This document shows, one piece after another, positions 32,691-41,020 of a DNA stretch of 64,000 bases. The notes under the pieces were generated by a model that worked only from the letters and a program-made list of their open reading frames with translations, ran no database searches and had not been told where the DNA came from. This stretch comes from Pseudomonas tolaasii NCPPB 2192 (GTDB taxonomy: Bacteria; Pseudomonadota; Gammaproteobacteria; Pseudomonadales; Pseudomonadaceae): the NCBI RefSeq assembly GCF_002813445.1, contig NZ_PHHD01000001.1, positions 248,001 through 312,000 on the forward strand, read 5' to 3'. Position 1 is the first letter of the stretch. Each line of letters opens with the position of its first letter. The translations under genes were made by a program, and so were the position numbers.

Positions 32691-33941
32691 ATGAGCCGCG
32701 AAACCATCAGCCAGTCGATTTCCATCGTTCACCCCATCAGCCTCAGCCACGGCAGCAATGCCGAGGTCTGGGACACCACGGGCAAACGCTATATCGATTT
32801 CGTCGGCGGCATCGGCGTGCTCAACCTGGGTCATTGCCACCCCGGCGTGGTGAAGGCGATTCAGGAGCAAGCGACGAAACTGACTCACTACGCGTTCAAC
32901 GCCGTGCCTCACGCGCCTTACATCGAATTGATGGAGCGTCTGACTGACTTCATTCCGGTGGACTACGCCGTCAGCGGCATGCTCACCAACAGCGGCGCGG
33001 AGGCGGCGGAAAACGCCTTGAAGATCGTGCGCGGCGCCACCGGCCGTACCGCCGTGATCGCCTTCGACGGCGCCTTCCACGGGCGCACCCTGGCCACCCT
33101 CAACCTCAACGGCAAGGTGGCGCCCTACAAGCAAAAGGTCGGCGTACTACCCGGCCCGGTGTATCACCTGCCCTACCCCAGCGCCGATAACGGCGTAACC
33201 TGCGCTGAAGCACTCAAGGCGATGGAGCGCCTGTTCAGCGTAGAAATCGACGTCGAAGATGTAGCCTGTTTCATCATCGAACCGGTGCAGGGCGAAGGCG
33301 GCTTTCTGGCGCTGGATAGTGAATTTGCCCAAGCCCTGCGGCGCTTTTGCGACGAGAAAAACATTGTGCTGATCGCCGATGAAATCCAGTCCGGCTTCGG
33401 CCGTACCGGCCAACGCTTTGCCTTCTCGCGCCTGGGCATCGAGCCGGACCTGATCCTGCTCGGCAAAAGCATCGCCGGCGGCGTGCCATTGGGCGCGGTG
33501 GTCGGACGCAAAACCCTGCTCGACAACCTGCCCAAAGGCGGCCTGGGCGGCACCTATTCCGGCAACCCGATTGCCTGCGCGGCGGCCCTGGCCACGCTGG
33601 ACGCCATGACCGACGAGCACCTGAGCACCTGGGGTGCGCAACAGGAAGAAGCTATCGTCAGCCGTTATCAGGCCTGGCGTGCACAAGGTTTGTCGCCGTA
33701 CCTGGGGCGGCTGACCGGCGTCGGCGCCATGCGTGGTATCGAACTGGCCAATGCCGATGGCACGCCCGCACCCAAACAACTCACCCAATTACTGAGCCTG
33801 GCGCGCGAGGCCGGCTTGCTGCTGATGCCCAGCGGCAAGTCGCGGCACATCATCCGCCTGCTGGCACCGCTGACCATTGAGCCTGCAGTGTTGGAGGAAG
33901 GGCTGGATATTCTTGAGTCGTGCTTGCGGCAGCTTGAATAG
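32691..33941 (+). CDS. Class III aminotransferase, probable 2-aminoadipate transaminase
   Basis: The product is 416 residues of the GabT/class III omega-aminotransferase family. The PLP region is clear: MLTNSGAEAAENALK, FDGAFHGRTLATL, IEPVQGEGGFLALD, LIADEIQSGFGRTG and the PLP lysine in LLGKSIAGGVPLGAVVG. The N terminus (SRETISQSISIVHPISLSHG) closely resembles the Pseudomonas putida enzyme shown to act on 2-aminoadipate in D-lysine catabolism, recalled as PP_4108. 4-Aminobutyrate or 5-aminovalerate remain alternative substrates. It starts at the ATG of MSRETIS, six codons inside the longest frame. Confidence 0.85.
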   Translation: MSRETISQSISIVHPISLSHGSNAEVWDTTGKRYIDFVGGIGVLNLGHCHPGVVKAIQEQATKLTHYAFNAVPHAPYIELMERLTDFIPVDYAVSGMLTNSGAEAAENALKIVRGATGRTAVIAFDGAFHGRTLATLNLNGKVAPYKQKVGVLPGPVYHLPYPSADNGVTCAEALKAMERLFSVEIDVEDVACFIIEPVQGEGGFLALDSEFAQALRRFCDEKNIVLIADEIQSGFGRTGQRFAFSRLGIEPDLILLGKSIAGGVPLGAVVGRKTLLDNLPKGGLGGTYSGNPIACAAALATLDAMTDEHLSTWGAQQEEAIVSRYQAWRAQGLSPYLGRLTGVGAMRGIELANADGTPAPKQLTQLLSLAREAGLLLMPSGKSRHIIRLLAPLTIEPAVLEEGLDILESCLRQLE

Positions 33942-34004
33942 TGATCCGTATCCGTCGTGGTTAATGCCACTCAGCGACCGTTCATAAGCTGCGCCTTGAA
34001 GATA

Positions 34005-34022
34005 TGTACGTATTTCTGTACG
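34005..34022. promoter_or_regulatory. YefM-type operator with two TGTACG boxes
   Basis: TGTACG occurs at 34005-34010 and again at 34017-34022, so the two GTAC cores are 12 bp apart centre to centre. YefM-YoeB operators of E. coli have two TGTACA-core palindromes with the same 12-bp spacing. The site lies 28 nt upstream of the yefM start, which suits autorepression. Confidence 0.75.
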
Positions 34023-34049
34023 TTTCAACCACTACACGAGGACAGCAGC

Positions 34050-34304
34050 ATGGAAACCATCAACTACACCAACGCACGCGCTCATCTGGCTGAAACGATG
34101 GACCGCGTCAACGAAGATCGCATCCCACTGTTACTTACGCGCCAAAAAGGTGAGCCCGTGGTGATGATCTCATTATCAGAATTCAACGCTCTTGAAGAGA
34201 CAGCCTACCTGCTGCGCTCACCTAAAAATGCCGAACGCCTGATCAACTCCGTCAATAGCTTGCGGGCCGGCAAAGCCAAACCCAGGGGGCTGATTGAGGA
34301 ATGA
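34050..34304 (+). CDS. yefM: YefM antitoxin (Phd/YefM family)
   Basis: The 84-residue antitoxin has the DNA-binding N-terminal fold (INYTNARAHLAETMDRVNED) and the RQKGEPVVMISLSEFNALEETAYLL signature of YefM. The C-terminal tail binds and neutralises YoeB. I rejected a 31-codon longer start because it would run through the operator, and GAGGACAGCAGC precedes the chosen ATG. It overlaps yoeB by 4 nt. Confidence 0.93.
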   Translation: METINYTNARAHLAETMDRVNEDRIPLLLTRQKGEPVVMISLSEFNALEETAYLLRSPKNAERLINSVNSLRAGKAKPRGLIEE

Positions 34305-34555
34305 AAATACTCTTTACCCCTGAAGGCTGGGACGACTATCTCTGGTTTCAACAGAATGACAAGACAGGGTTAAAGCGTATAAACCTGCTGATCAAAGCCA
34401 TCCAGAGAGACCCTTTTGAAGGCGTTGGGAAACCGGAACCGCTCAAGCACAACCTGAGCGGTTTCTGGTCACGGCGTATCACCGCAGAACATCGCCTCGT
34501 TTATGGCATCGAGGACGATGAAGTACAGATCCTGATGTGTCGCTATCACTACTGA
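34301..34555 (+). CDS. yoeB: YoeB toxin (Txe/YoeB family RNase)
   Basis: The 84-residue ribosome-dependent endoribonuclease shows the expected KILFTPEGWDDYLWFQQNDK start. It keeps the segment PEPLKHNLSGFWSRRITAEHRLVYGI with the catalytic-region Glu/Arg/His residues, and the C-terminal MCRYHY ending with the functional His-Tyr pair. It is full-length and translationally coupled to yefM (ATGA), so the module looks intact. Confidence 0.95.
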   Translation: MKILFTPEGWDDYLWFQQNDKTGLKRINLLIKAIQRDPFEGVGKPEPLKHNLSGFWSRRITAEHRLVYGIEDDEVQILMCRYHY

Positions 34556-34753
34556 CCCGACACCCTACCCGGCAATCAACGACACATTTGCGCCAGGCAA
34601 TGCGCCCGCTGCTGTTTGAGCACGCCCGACATGCTGATCGCAGTAGGCGGCGTTTCGGGATAACGGCATTGTGCTGCCTTGACCTGACACCCCTCCCCCC
34701 TGAAAATGCGCGACGCTTTTTTGTCTCCCGTTTACTGAAGTAGTGAAATTTCA

Positions 34754-35470
34754 ATGTCCGATTCTTACACCGAAACATCCCTCGAAGAATCCGTGGTCGC
34801 CTTGCAATCCAAGGCTGAATACGAAAACGCCATCAATCTTTCACAGCATGTGCCAGCGGCCAAGATTATCAGCGAGATGGTGCTGGACGCCTTCCACACC
34901 TCCAAGGAAAGCGACCAGATCCGTGAGCTGCGCGTGGCCATCCGCCAGGCCCACGACGCCTTTGACGACGACAAGGCTTACGACTTGATGGGCCAGCTCA
35001 AGCAATTGAAGGATGCCGAAGCGGCCGACAACGCGGCCCTGGAAAACCTCAGCAGCCAGTTTTCGATCAGCCGCATCCTGTCCAGCTTCAAGGACGACCC
35101 CGAGTTTCAGGAACTGGTCTACGGCCTGGCCCTCAAGGTGCTGAACCAGAGCCATCAGGCCATCAGCAACCCAAGCGCCGGCAAAGGCAAGGCCTCGCGC
35201 CCTAAGAAAGAAGCCGAAGTGTTTGTGATCAGCAAGGATGGCATCAGCGTCACCCTGCCGCTGCGCACGCCGCGCTCCAGGCTGAACGTTGACCGCGAGG
35301 CGCTGGAGTTCCTCGGCTTCACCTTCGTGGGCGAAGGCAGCGAAGCCGAGCTGGAAAGCGAAACCTTCGTCGACAACAGCGGCGTCGAGCAGGCGGTATC
35401 GCGCAAGAGCATCGTCACCGCCCTGCAACAGCAGAGCGCGTTTGACGGCTACACCATCGCAGCGCAGTAA
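34754..35470 (+). CDS. Uncharacterised helical protein, 238 aa
   Basis: I do not recognise this protein. It is acidic and soluble, without signal peptide or membrane helix. Residues ~1-130 are predicted to be helical (YENAINLSQHVPAAKIISEMV..., DKAYDLMGQLKQLKDAEAADNAALENL). A Lys/Pro-rich linker follows (AGKGKASRPKKEAEVFV), then a C-terminal ~80-residue part with beta character (ISKDGISVTLPLRTPRSRLNVDREALEFLGFTFVGEGSEAE). Codon use matches the core genome. It is a monocistronic gene between yoeB and a convergent MFS gene. Confidence 0.7.
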   Translation: MSDSYTETSLEESVVALQSKAEYENAINLSQHVPAAKIISEMVLDAFHTSKESDQIRELRVAIRQAHDAFDDDKAYDLMGQLKQLKDAEAADNAALENLSSQFSISRILSSFKDDPEFQELVYGLALKVLNQSHQAISNPSAGKGKASRPKKEAEVFVISKDGISVTLPLRTPRSRLNVDREALEFLGFTFVGEGSEAELESETFVDNSGVEQAVSRKSIVTALQQQSAFDGYTIAAQ

Positions 35471-35519
35471 GCGCCCCGGCGATCACGGCGCGCACGCAGT
35501 GCGGCGCGCCCTGTAGCCT

Positions 35520-36719
35520 TTACGCCTCTCTGTTCCATAACACCGCCGAGCTTTTCATCACCCCAACGGCGATGGCGAACACCAGCAACACACACCCCGC
35601 CAGCCACCACGGCGACGGCAACGCAGGCCGGGACATCAACATGAACGCCAGCGATGGCGCGAGCATCACGCCGATATTCACACCCGCCGAGTAATAACCC
35701 AGGTTGCGGTCCACCGTGGCGCGGCTGGAAATGCTGCTGACGTAGTGGGTGATGCCCGGGAAAATAATCATCTCACCCAGGCTCCACAACACCGTGGCCA
35801 GCATCAACAACGCCCCCACCTCACCGAATCCCATCAGGAAGAATCCCACACCGGCCAACAGGAAGCCGGCGACCAGCGAGCGGCTGCTCGACAGGTGGGC
35901 CATGCGCAGGTTGATCGGCACCTCGAACAGGATCACCAGCGCCGCGTTGATGAAAAACAACACGCCCACGTAATACGCCGGCAGCTCGGTGTAGTTGATG
36001 ATGTAGGCCGACAGAATGGTCGGTGGCAACGCGTACGCCACGTGCACCGGCAAGGCCGCCAGCAGGATCACCAGCAGCCGCGAACGCTCGTGGGGCGCGA
36101 TATCCGGCAAGCCGGCGCCTTGGCTGGCAGCGGGCACGTCTTGTGTCTGTGCCGATGAGCGCTCGCATCCCAGGCACGCGCCGAAGGCCAGCAGCGACAG
36201 TGCCGCATTGATGTAGAACACCGCATCGGCATGATGCAGGAACACCAGGCTGCCCAGCAGCGGCCCGATGGCCATGCCGATATTGATCGCCAGCCGGTTG
36301 CAGGAAAACGCCACTTTGCGCGTTTCCAGCGTGCTGTTCGCCACCGTCTCGGAAAACGTCGCCGGAGTAAACGCTTCGTAGCAGGCGCCCCACAAGAACG
36401 ACAACACGAAGAGCACCGCAACCTCGTCCACCGAAGGGATGAGCAGCAACAGCAAAGCGTTGAACAGCAGGGAACCGAGAATGACGCGGTTGGCCGTGAA
36501 CCGCTTGATCACCGCGCCGATAATCAGGTCCGTACACAACGCACCCGCGCCATACACGCCCACCAGCAAGCCGGCGGTGCCCGGTGAGATGGCGTGCTGA
36601 TGAATCAGATAGGCCGCGTAAAAAGGAAACGCCAGCGTGCCCATGCGGAACACCAGCGTGATCATGAACAGCGATCGCAGCCGGGCATTCAGGCTGCGCA
36701 ATGCGTGGAAAGTGCCCAT
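35520..36719 (-). CDS. MFS transporter (major facilitator)
   Basis: This 399-residue protein with about twelve hydrophobic segments includes the loop motif LIIGAVIKRFTANRVILGSLL between helices 2 and 3. I place the start at MGTFHALRSLNARL, because the open frame upstream encodes a run of arginines that is not membrane-like. The substrate is unknown, though the family includes drug and metabolite exporters. It lies next to the atypical LuxR regulator on the same strand (143 nt apart) and could belong to that group. Confidence 0.86.
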   Translation of the reverse strand: MGTFHALRSLNARLRSLFMITLVFRMGTLAFPFYAAYLIHQHAISPGTAGLLVGVYGAGALCTDLIIGAVIKRFTANRVILGSLLFNALLLLLIPSVDEVAVLFVLSFLWGACYEAFTPATFSETVANSTLETRKVAFSCNRLAINIGMAIGPLLGSLVFLHHADAVFYINAALSLLAFGACLGCERSSAQTQDVPAASQGAGLPDIAPHERSRLLVILLAALPVHVAYALPPTILSAYIINYTELPAYYVGVLFFINAALVILFEVPINLRMAHLSSSRSLVAGFLLAGVGFFLMGFGEVGALLMLATVLWSLGEMIIFPGITHYVSSISSRATVDRNLGYYSAGVNIGVMLAPSLAFMLMSRPALPSPWWLAGCVLLVFAIAVGVMKSSAVLWNREA

Positions 36720-36862
36720 CAGCGGGGCACACGGTAGCGGTGATGTGTCATGGGGAATCCCTTCGCAATGGCGGCGCCGGCGTCTGCGGCGTCGAGCCCG
36801 ATAGCTGCGCAACCTAAAGCAGCACCGCCGCGCCAACAAGCTGCCCGAAAGGACAGGTAGCC

Positions 36863-37561
36863 CTATGACGGGTGGCGGATATAGCCCAGTTGCAAGGCCT
36901 TGCGAATCGCCGACTTACCGTTGCTGACCTCCAGCTTGGCGAAGATGTTTTTCATGTGAAACTTCACCGTGTGCGAGGTCATGGCGGTTAACTGCGCCAC
37001 TTCGTTGTAGGTTTTGCCCAGGCTGGCCCAGGACAACACTTCGGTTTCCCGCGGCGTCAAAACGCTCGGCGATTCGACGGCCGCGCGGGTCTCCAGGGCC
37101 TCGTCATACACCGACACCAGCAGCATCTGCAGCTCGCTCTGATGGGCCAGCACCGTCTGGCGAAACTGTTCCTCGTCGCCGAAGCTGCACAGGTTGAGTA
37201 CCGAATAAAACCCCTGGTTGCCATGCACGATGAAACTCGCCCCCTCGCCCACCGGCTTGCACGGGCCCGGCACCGGCGCGGCCTCGTCGGCCAGCAGGTT
37301 TTCGTCACTCCAGAAAAACGGCTTGATGCGCTTGCGGGTCAGCGACACCAGCTCGCCGCGCCGGTAGAAATCATCGGCCGTGTCGGACGGTTCCAGGGCC
37401 TCGGGGTAGTTGGAAATGATCTCGGCTTGATCCAGTGTCGGCCCGCACTGGTAAACCTCGAAATGCCCCAGCCCGCGGCGGCTCAGCTCGGTATCGAGGA
37501 GTGTGTGCACCTCGTCGGGCAACAGGGAGGTGTTGGTGTCGGGTGGGCCCTTGCGGCGCAT
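36863..37561 (-). CDS. LuxR-type regulator with divergent autoinducer-binding domain
   Basis: The product is 232 residues. Residues ~1-155 resemble an autoinducer-binding domain. Residues ~165-230 form a LuxR helix-turn-helix: LTPRETEVLSWASLGKTYNEVAQLTAMTSHTVKFHMKNIFAKLEVSNGKSA. Of the residues conserved in AHL-binding receptors I see the later Trp (PFFWSDE) but not the usual W-x3-Y or Asp-Pro pair in the region YPEALEPSDTADDFY. No luxI gene is in the window, so it is a solo. It may sense another signal or none. Confidence 0.85.
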   Translation of the reverse strand: MRRKGPPDTNTSLLPDEVHTLLDTELSRRGLGHFEVYQCGPTLDQAEIISNYPEALEPSDTADDFYRRGELVSLTRKRIKPFFWSDENLLADEAAPVPGPCKPVGEGASFIVHGNQGFYSVLNLCSFGDEEQFRQTVLAHQSELQMLLVSVYDEALETRAAVESPSVLTPRETEVLSWASLGKTYNEVAQLTAMTSHTVKFHMKNIFAKLEVSNGKSAIRKALQLGYIRHPS

Positions 37562-37628
37562 GGGTATCGTCCTTGATGCGTGATCAGACGCGAGAATGAA
37601 GCATGCCCGGCCGGGCTGTCCAGAGCGT

Positions 37629-38720
37629 TCAAACGTTCACCACCTGAGCGGCGAACACCTCGCGAAAGCGCGCCATCTCCTGCCGGCTGCCCACCGTCAC
37701 CCGCACCCACTGCGGCCATTCTTTCCAGACCCGCCCGACCATCACATTGTGCGCCGCCAGTTGCTCAACAACCTGCTCGGCAGGCTGCTTCACATCGATC
37801 ATGAAACAATTGCTCTGTGACGTCGTGCAGGTAAACCCGCGGCGTTTGAGCCACGCCAGCGTTTCCGTGCGCACCTGTGTGTTGAGTGCCTTGCGCTGTG
37901 GCAAAAGATTGAGGTCTTCCAGGCTCGCCCTCGCGCCAAGCAACGTTGAGGCCGCGGGCACATTGTCGCCGCCAAATTCGGCGAGGCGTTCCAGCAACGC
38001 CGGGTGACCGATCGCCAGGCCCAGTCGGGCGCCGGCCATGCCGTAGATTTTTGAAAAGGTGCGCAGCACGAGCAGGTCGTCGTGATCCTTGATCCAACTC
38101 ACGCAGCTCGGGCTGTCGGCGAAATCGATATAGGCTTCATCCACCACCAGCACACAGCCTTCCGGCTTGTTCGCCAGCGCGTGGCGGATCGCCTCGGTTG
38201 GCGTCAGGGTGCCGGTCGGATTATTGGGGTTGCACAGGTAGAGCATGCCCGCCTGAGGGTCAGCGGCGAGCATTGCAGAAACGTCATGGGCGTGCCGGGT
38301 ATCCAGGTTCACTTCATGCACCCTGGCGCGGTGAGACTCGGCCGCCTGGCGCGGCACCTCGTAGGAGGGCGTGGCCATGACCAGGCTACGCGACGCGTTG
38401 GTGAATGCCAGCACCGCGTAGCGCAATGCCGCCATGGAGCCGGCAAACACGGCCACTTGCTCTTCGTGGATACCTTGCTGTGCGGCAAACAAGGCGGCCA
38501 ACGCGTACATGTCCGGATAGGGGTAACGACCAGACCGCGCAATGCCTCGCTGCATCGCCTCACGAGCGGCCTTTGAGGGGCCGTAGGGGCTTTCGTTGTA
38601 GTTGAGCAACACCGGGTCAGATGCGTTCGACTGCGGGCTGGCAGACGCCCAATCGAGGTGCCCCAGCACGGGAAGCGCAGCGCCGAGGGCGAGGATCGAA
38701 CGACGACTGACGCTGACCAT
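37629..38720 (-). CDS. HisC-like PLP aminotransferase with a Tat signal
   Basis: The product is 363 residues. The start MVSVSRRSILALGAALPVLG carries a twin-arginine motif (SRRSIL) and a hydrophobic stretch, followed by SASPQSNASD, so it looks like a Tat-exported protein. The rest is a class I/II aminotransferase close to histidinol-phosphate aminotransferase: LNYNESPYGPSKAARE, YLCNPNNPTGTLTPTEA, LVVDEAYIDF and the PLP lysine in RTFSKIYGMAGARLG. Periplasmic PLP enzymes are rare, though PvdN in pyoverdine maturation is a precedent. The substrate is unknown. It is not the biosynthetic HisC by context. Confidence 0.85.
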   Translation of the reverse strand: MVSVSRRSILALGAALPVLGHLDWASASPQSNASDPVLLNYNESPYGPSKAAREAMQRGIARSGRYPYPDMYALAALFAAQQGIHEEQVAVFAGSMAALRYAVLAFTNASRSLVMATPSYEVPRQAAESHRARVHEVNLDTRHAHDVSAMLAADPQAGMLYLCNPNNPTGTLTPTEAIRHALANKPEGCVLVVDEAYIDFADSPSCVSWIKDHDDLLVLRTFSKIYGMAGARLGLAIGHPALLERLAEFGGDNVPAASTLLGARASLEDLNLLPQRKALNTQVRTETLAWLKRRGFTCTTSQSNCFMIDVKQPAEQVVEQLAAHNVMVGRVWKEWPQWVRVTVGSRQEMARFREVFAAQVVNV

Positions 38721-38817
38721 GGTGACAACTCCTGGCAGGCGGGAAATGAATTCGCACGGTTCGTACACAGAAGTATGACGAGGCAAGCCCCGGCATATTT
38801 AACCGCGTGCCCGAGCG

Positions 38818-40173
38818 TCAGCCCTCCAGATAGTCAGCAAAAGGGTAGCGCGCGCACAGGTCTTCCACCTCGGCCCGCAGTTGCTCGCGCACCGCAGGTT
38901 CCAGGTGGTAATCCTGCTCGCCCAGCGGCGTCACGCTGTCGAGCACCAGGCACACCAGCTCGACCACCTGGCGGCAGTCGTCGCGATCGAGCATGCGCTG
39001 GGCCATGGACCCGCTGCCCATGCACAAGCCACTGGCGACCGCCGTCGGGCGCATTTCTCCCGGCACACAGTGCCTGTTCACCATGATGCCGCAGCTTGCG
39101 AGCGCTGATTCGGCGATGGCACCGGTCATGGCGCCCTGCAGGCGAATCAACACCGTGTGATTGTCGCTGCACCCGCCCACCACCGCATAACCCTGGGTTT
39201 GAAACCCGTCAGCCAATTCATCAGCCAGTGCACGAACCCGCCCCATGCTGGCATCGAAGCCGGCTGATTTCGCGTAGCCCAGCGCCGCCGCCTTGGCCGC
39301 GATCACGTTCATCGCCGGCGCGCCCTGCATGCGCGGGAATACGGCTTGATCGAGGACGCGGCTGAAGGTCGAGCGCAGGCCGGGCACTTTGGTGTCGGCG
39401 TCGCGTCCGGAGAGAATCAACCCGCCACGGGGCCCGCCCAATTGCTTGTGGGTGCAAGTAACGGTGACGTGGGCAGCATTGATCGGGTTCGGGTGCCGAC
39501 CCGTCGCGACCAACCCGGCGATGTGGGAAATATCCGCGAGCAGGATGGCGCCCGCCTCATCGGCAATTGCGCGAAACCGCTCGAAATCCACCACCCGCGA
39601 ATAGGCCGATGCGCCGCACAGAATGATGCGCGGTCGATGGGCCAGCGCCAGGCTTCGCACCTGCTCATAATCGATCAGGCCTTCTGGCGTGGTGCCGTAG
39701 CGCAGGGCTTTGTAATAGGCGCCGGTGAACACCGCCGGGCTGCCGAGGGCGAGGTCGCCGCCGTGGTCGTGGGCCATGCCGAGCAAGGTGTCGCCGGGCT
39801 CAAGCAGCGCCGAAAGCACTTGGGCGATTGCGCTGGAGGCCGAGTGTGATTGCACGCTGGCGTAGTGCGCGTCGAACAGCTCCCGCGCGCGACGAATGGC
39901 CAGGGCTTCGACCCGGTCAACGTTCTCGCAGCCGGGGCTGTGGCGTTTGCCTGGCATGCCTTCGACCGTCACATTGACCAAGGCCGACGCGCAGGCGACC
40001 AACGTCCCCGGTTTGACGGCACTGGAAGAAGCAATCAGGGAGAGCGTGCGGTGCTGCCGCGCGACTTCGGCGTCCAGCAGGCTGGCGAGCTCAGCGTCTT
40101 CGGCGTGCAGATCGGCGATGCCACGACGCAACAGGCCGGCCTGATCGTTAAGTGGTGCGGTGTTGACTGCCAT
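38818..40173 (-). CDS. Divergent SHMT-like PLP enzyme (possible aldolase or transaldolase)
   Basis: The product is 451 residues with the serine hydroxymethyltransferase fold. The PLP lysine is retained in TVTCTHKQLGGPRGG (K243), as are D214 and H217 in ADISHIAG and H137 in HDHGGDL. However, the catalytic LIASEN motif reads LIASSS, so the general-base Glu is replaced by S50. The GKRYYGGCE motif reads GKRHSPGCE, so both tyrosines are lost (H78, S79). It is therefore unlikely to be the folate-dependent GlyA. SHMT-like enzymes with such changes include threonine aldolases and L-threonine transaldolases. It lies 97 nt upstream of the Tat aminotransferase on the same strand. Confidence 0.82.
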   Translation of the reverse strand: MAVNTAPLNDQAGLLRRGIADLHAEDAELASLLDAEVARQHRTLSLIASSSAVKPGTLVACASALVNVTVEGMPGKRHSPGCENVDRVEALAIRRARELFDAHYASVQSHSASSAIAQVLSALLEPGDTLLGMAHDHGGDLALGSPAVFTGAYYKALRYGTTPEGLIDYEQVRSLALAHRPRIILCGASAYSRVVDFERFRAIADEAGAILLADISHIAGLVATGRHPNPINAAHVTVTCTHKQLGGPRGGLILSGRDADTKVPGLRSTFSRVLDQAVFPRMQGAPAMNVIAAKAAALGYAKSAGFDASMGRVRALADELADGFQTQGYAVVGGCSDNHTVLIRLQGAMTGAIAESALASCGIMVNRHCVPGEMRPTAVASGLCMGSGSMAQRMLDRDDCRQVVELVCLVLDSVTPLGEQDYHLEPAVREQLRAEVEDLCARYPFADYLEG

Positions 40174-40414
40174 CGGTGCGGTTCCCCTCCTTGGTGTTGC
40201 GGGCCGATTCGTCCTGAACCGGGCTGATCAATTAAACAGTAAATTAAACATTTTCCAAATGAAATGTTCATTTTTGCGATTCCCCGCCCCTGCCGAAGCC
40301 GCATCGCAGAGCATCCAGGCCTTTATTCTTGTGGCCGACGCGTGCAACACTCCCGCCGCCGTGACGCCTGACGGTGTGAATGGACGTTTATAACTAAAGG
40401 GAAGTGGTGAGTAC

Positions 40415-41020
40415 GTGATACACAAACGGGAAAAAACCGAGCACTTGAAGAGCAACATCAAGTACTTGATCAAAAGCCGTGGCGAAACGCAGCTGTCGTT
40501 GAGCAGCGCTGCCGGCCTGACCAGGACCACCATCTACAACATCCTGGAAGGCAAGGTCGTGAACGTACAGCAGTCGACCATCCGCAAAATTTCCGATTTC
40601 TTTGGCATCTCTTACGATGAAATCGAGACGGTGGATTTTGAAGCCAAGGAAACCATTGAGAGCAGCGTGTCGCCCCAGGGCAACATGAACCCGGCGGCGG
40701 TGCCGATTCTCAAGGAAAGCCTGGTGCTCCAGAACCTCGACAAGCGCATTGGCGAACTGGCCACGCTGTACCCCCTGACCTACTACTTCGGTACGTCCCA
40801 CAACCTGATCGGCGTGCGCCTTGAGCGCGCCATTCCCGGCGCCAACGAGCCCGGCGATTTGCTCATCGTGCAAAAAGGCGTGTCGAGCCCCGGCAAGGAA
40901 AAGCTGGTGTACGACCGGGCAACCAAAAAGATGTTCATCACCCTCGAACCCTGCGCCAGCTCAGAACGCTTGTGTGTGGTCGGCGACATCATCGAGGAGC
41001 GCTTCAATGACCACGTATGA
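40415..41020 (+). CDS. XRE-family regulator with C-terminal S24-like domain
   Basis: The product is 201 residues, read from GTG after AAGGGA. The HTH spans about residues 8-65: LKSNIKYLIKSRGETQLSLSSAAGLTRTTIYNILEGKV. The C-terminal half (NEPGDLLIVQKGVSSPGKEKLVYDRATKKMFITLE) resembles the beta-rich S24/LexA-like domain of phage repressors. I do not see the Ser-Lys catalytic dyad, so self-cleavage is unlikely. It overlaps the transporter gene by 14 nt and is divergent from the SHMT-like gene, so it may regulate both. Confidence 0.82.
   Translation: MIHKREKTEHLKSNIKYLIKSRGETQLSLSSAAGLTRTTIYNILEGKVVNVQQSTIRKISDFFGISYDEIETVDFEAKETIESSVSPQGNMNPAAVPILKESLVLQNLDKRIGELATLYPLTYYFGTSHNLIGVRLERAIPGANEPGDLLIVQKGVSSPGKEKLVYDRATKKMFITLEPCASSERLCVVGDIIEERFNDHV

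Noticed and set aside
32691..33941. Annotation as gabT (4-aminobutyrate transaminase)
   Set aside because: No gabD or GABA permease is adjacent and the N terminus resembles the P. putida 2-aminoadipate enzyme more closely. GABA activity is still possible.
38818..40173. Annotation as the housekeeping glyA
   Set aside because: The Glu of LIASEN and both Tyr of GKRYYGG are replaced, and the gene context is not one-carbon metabolism.
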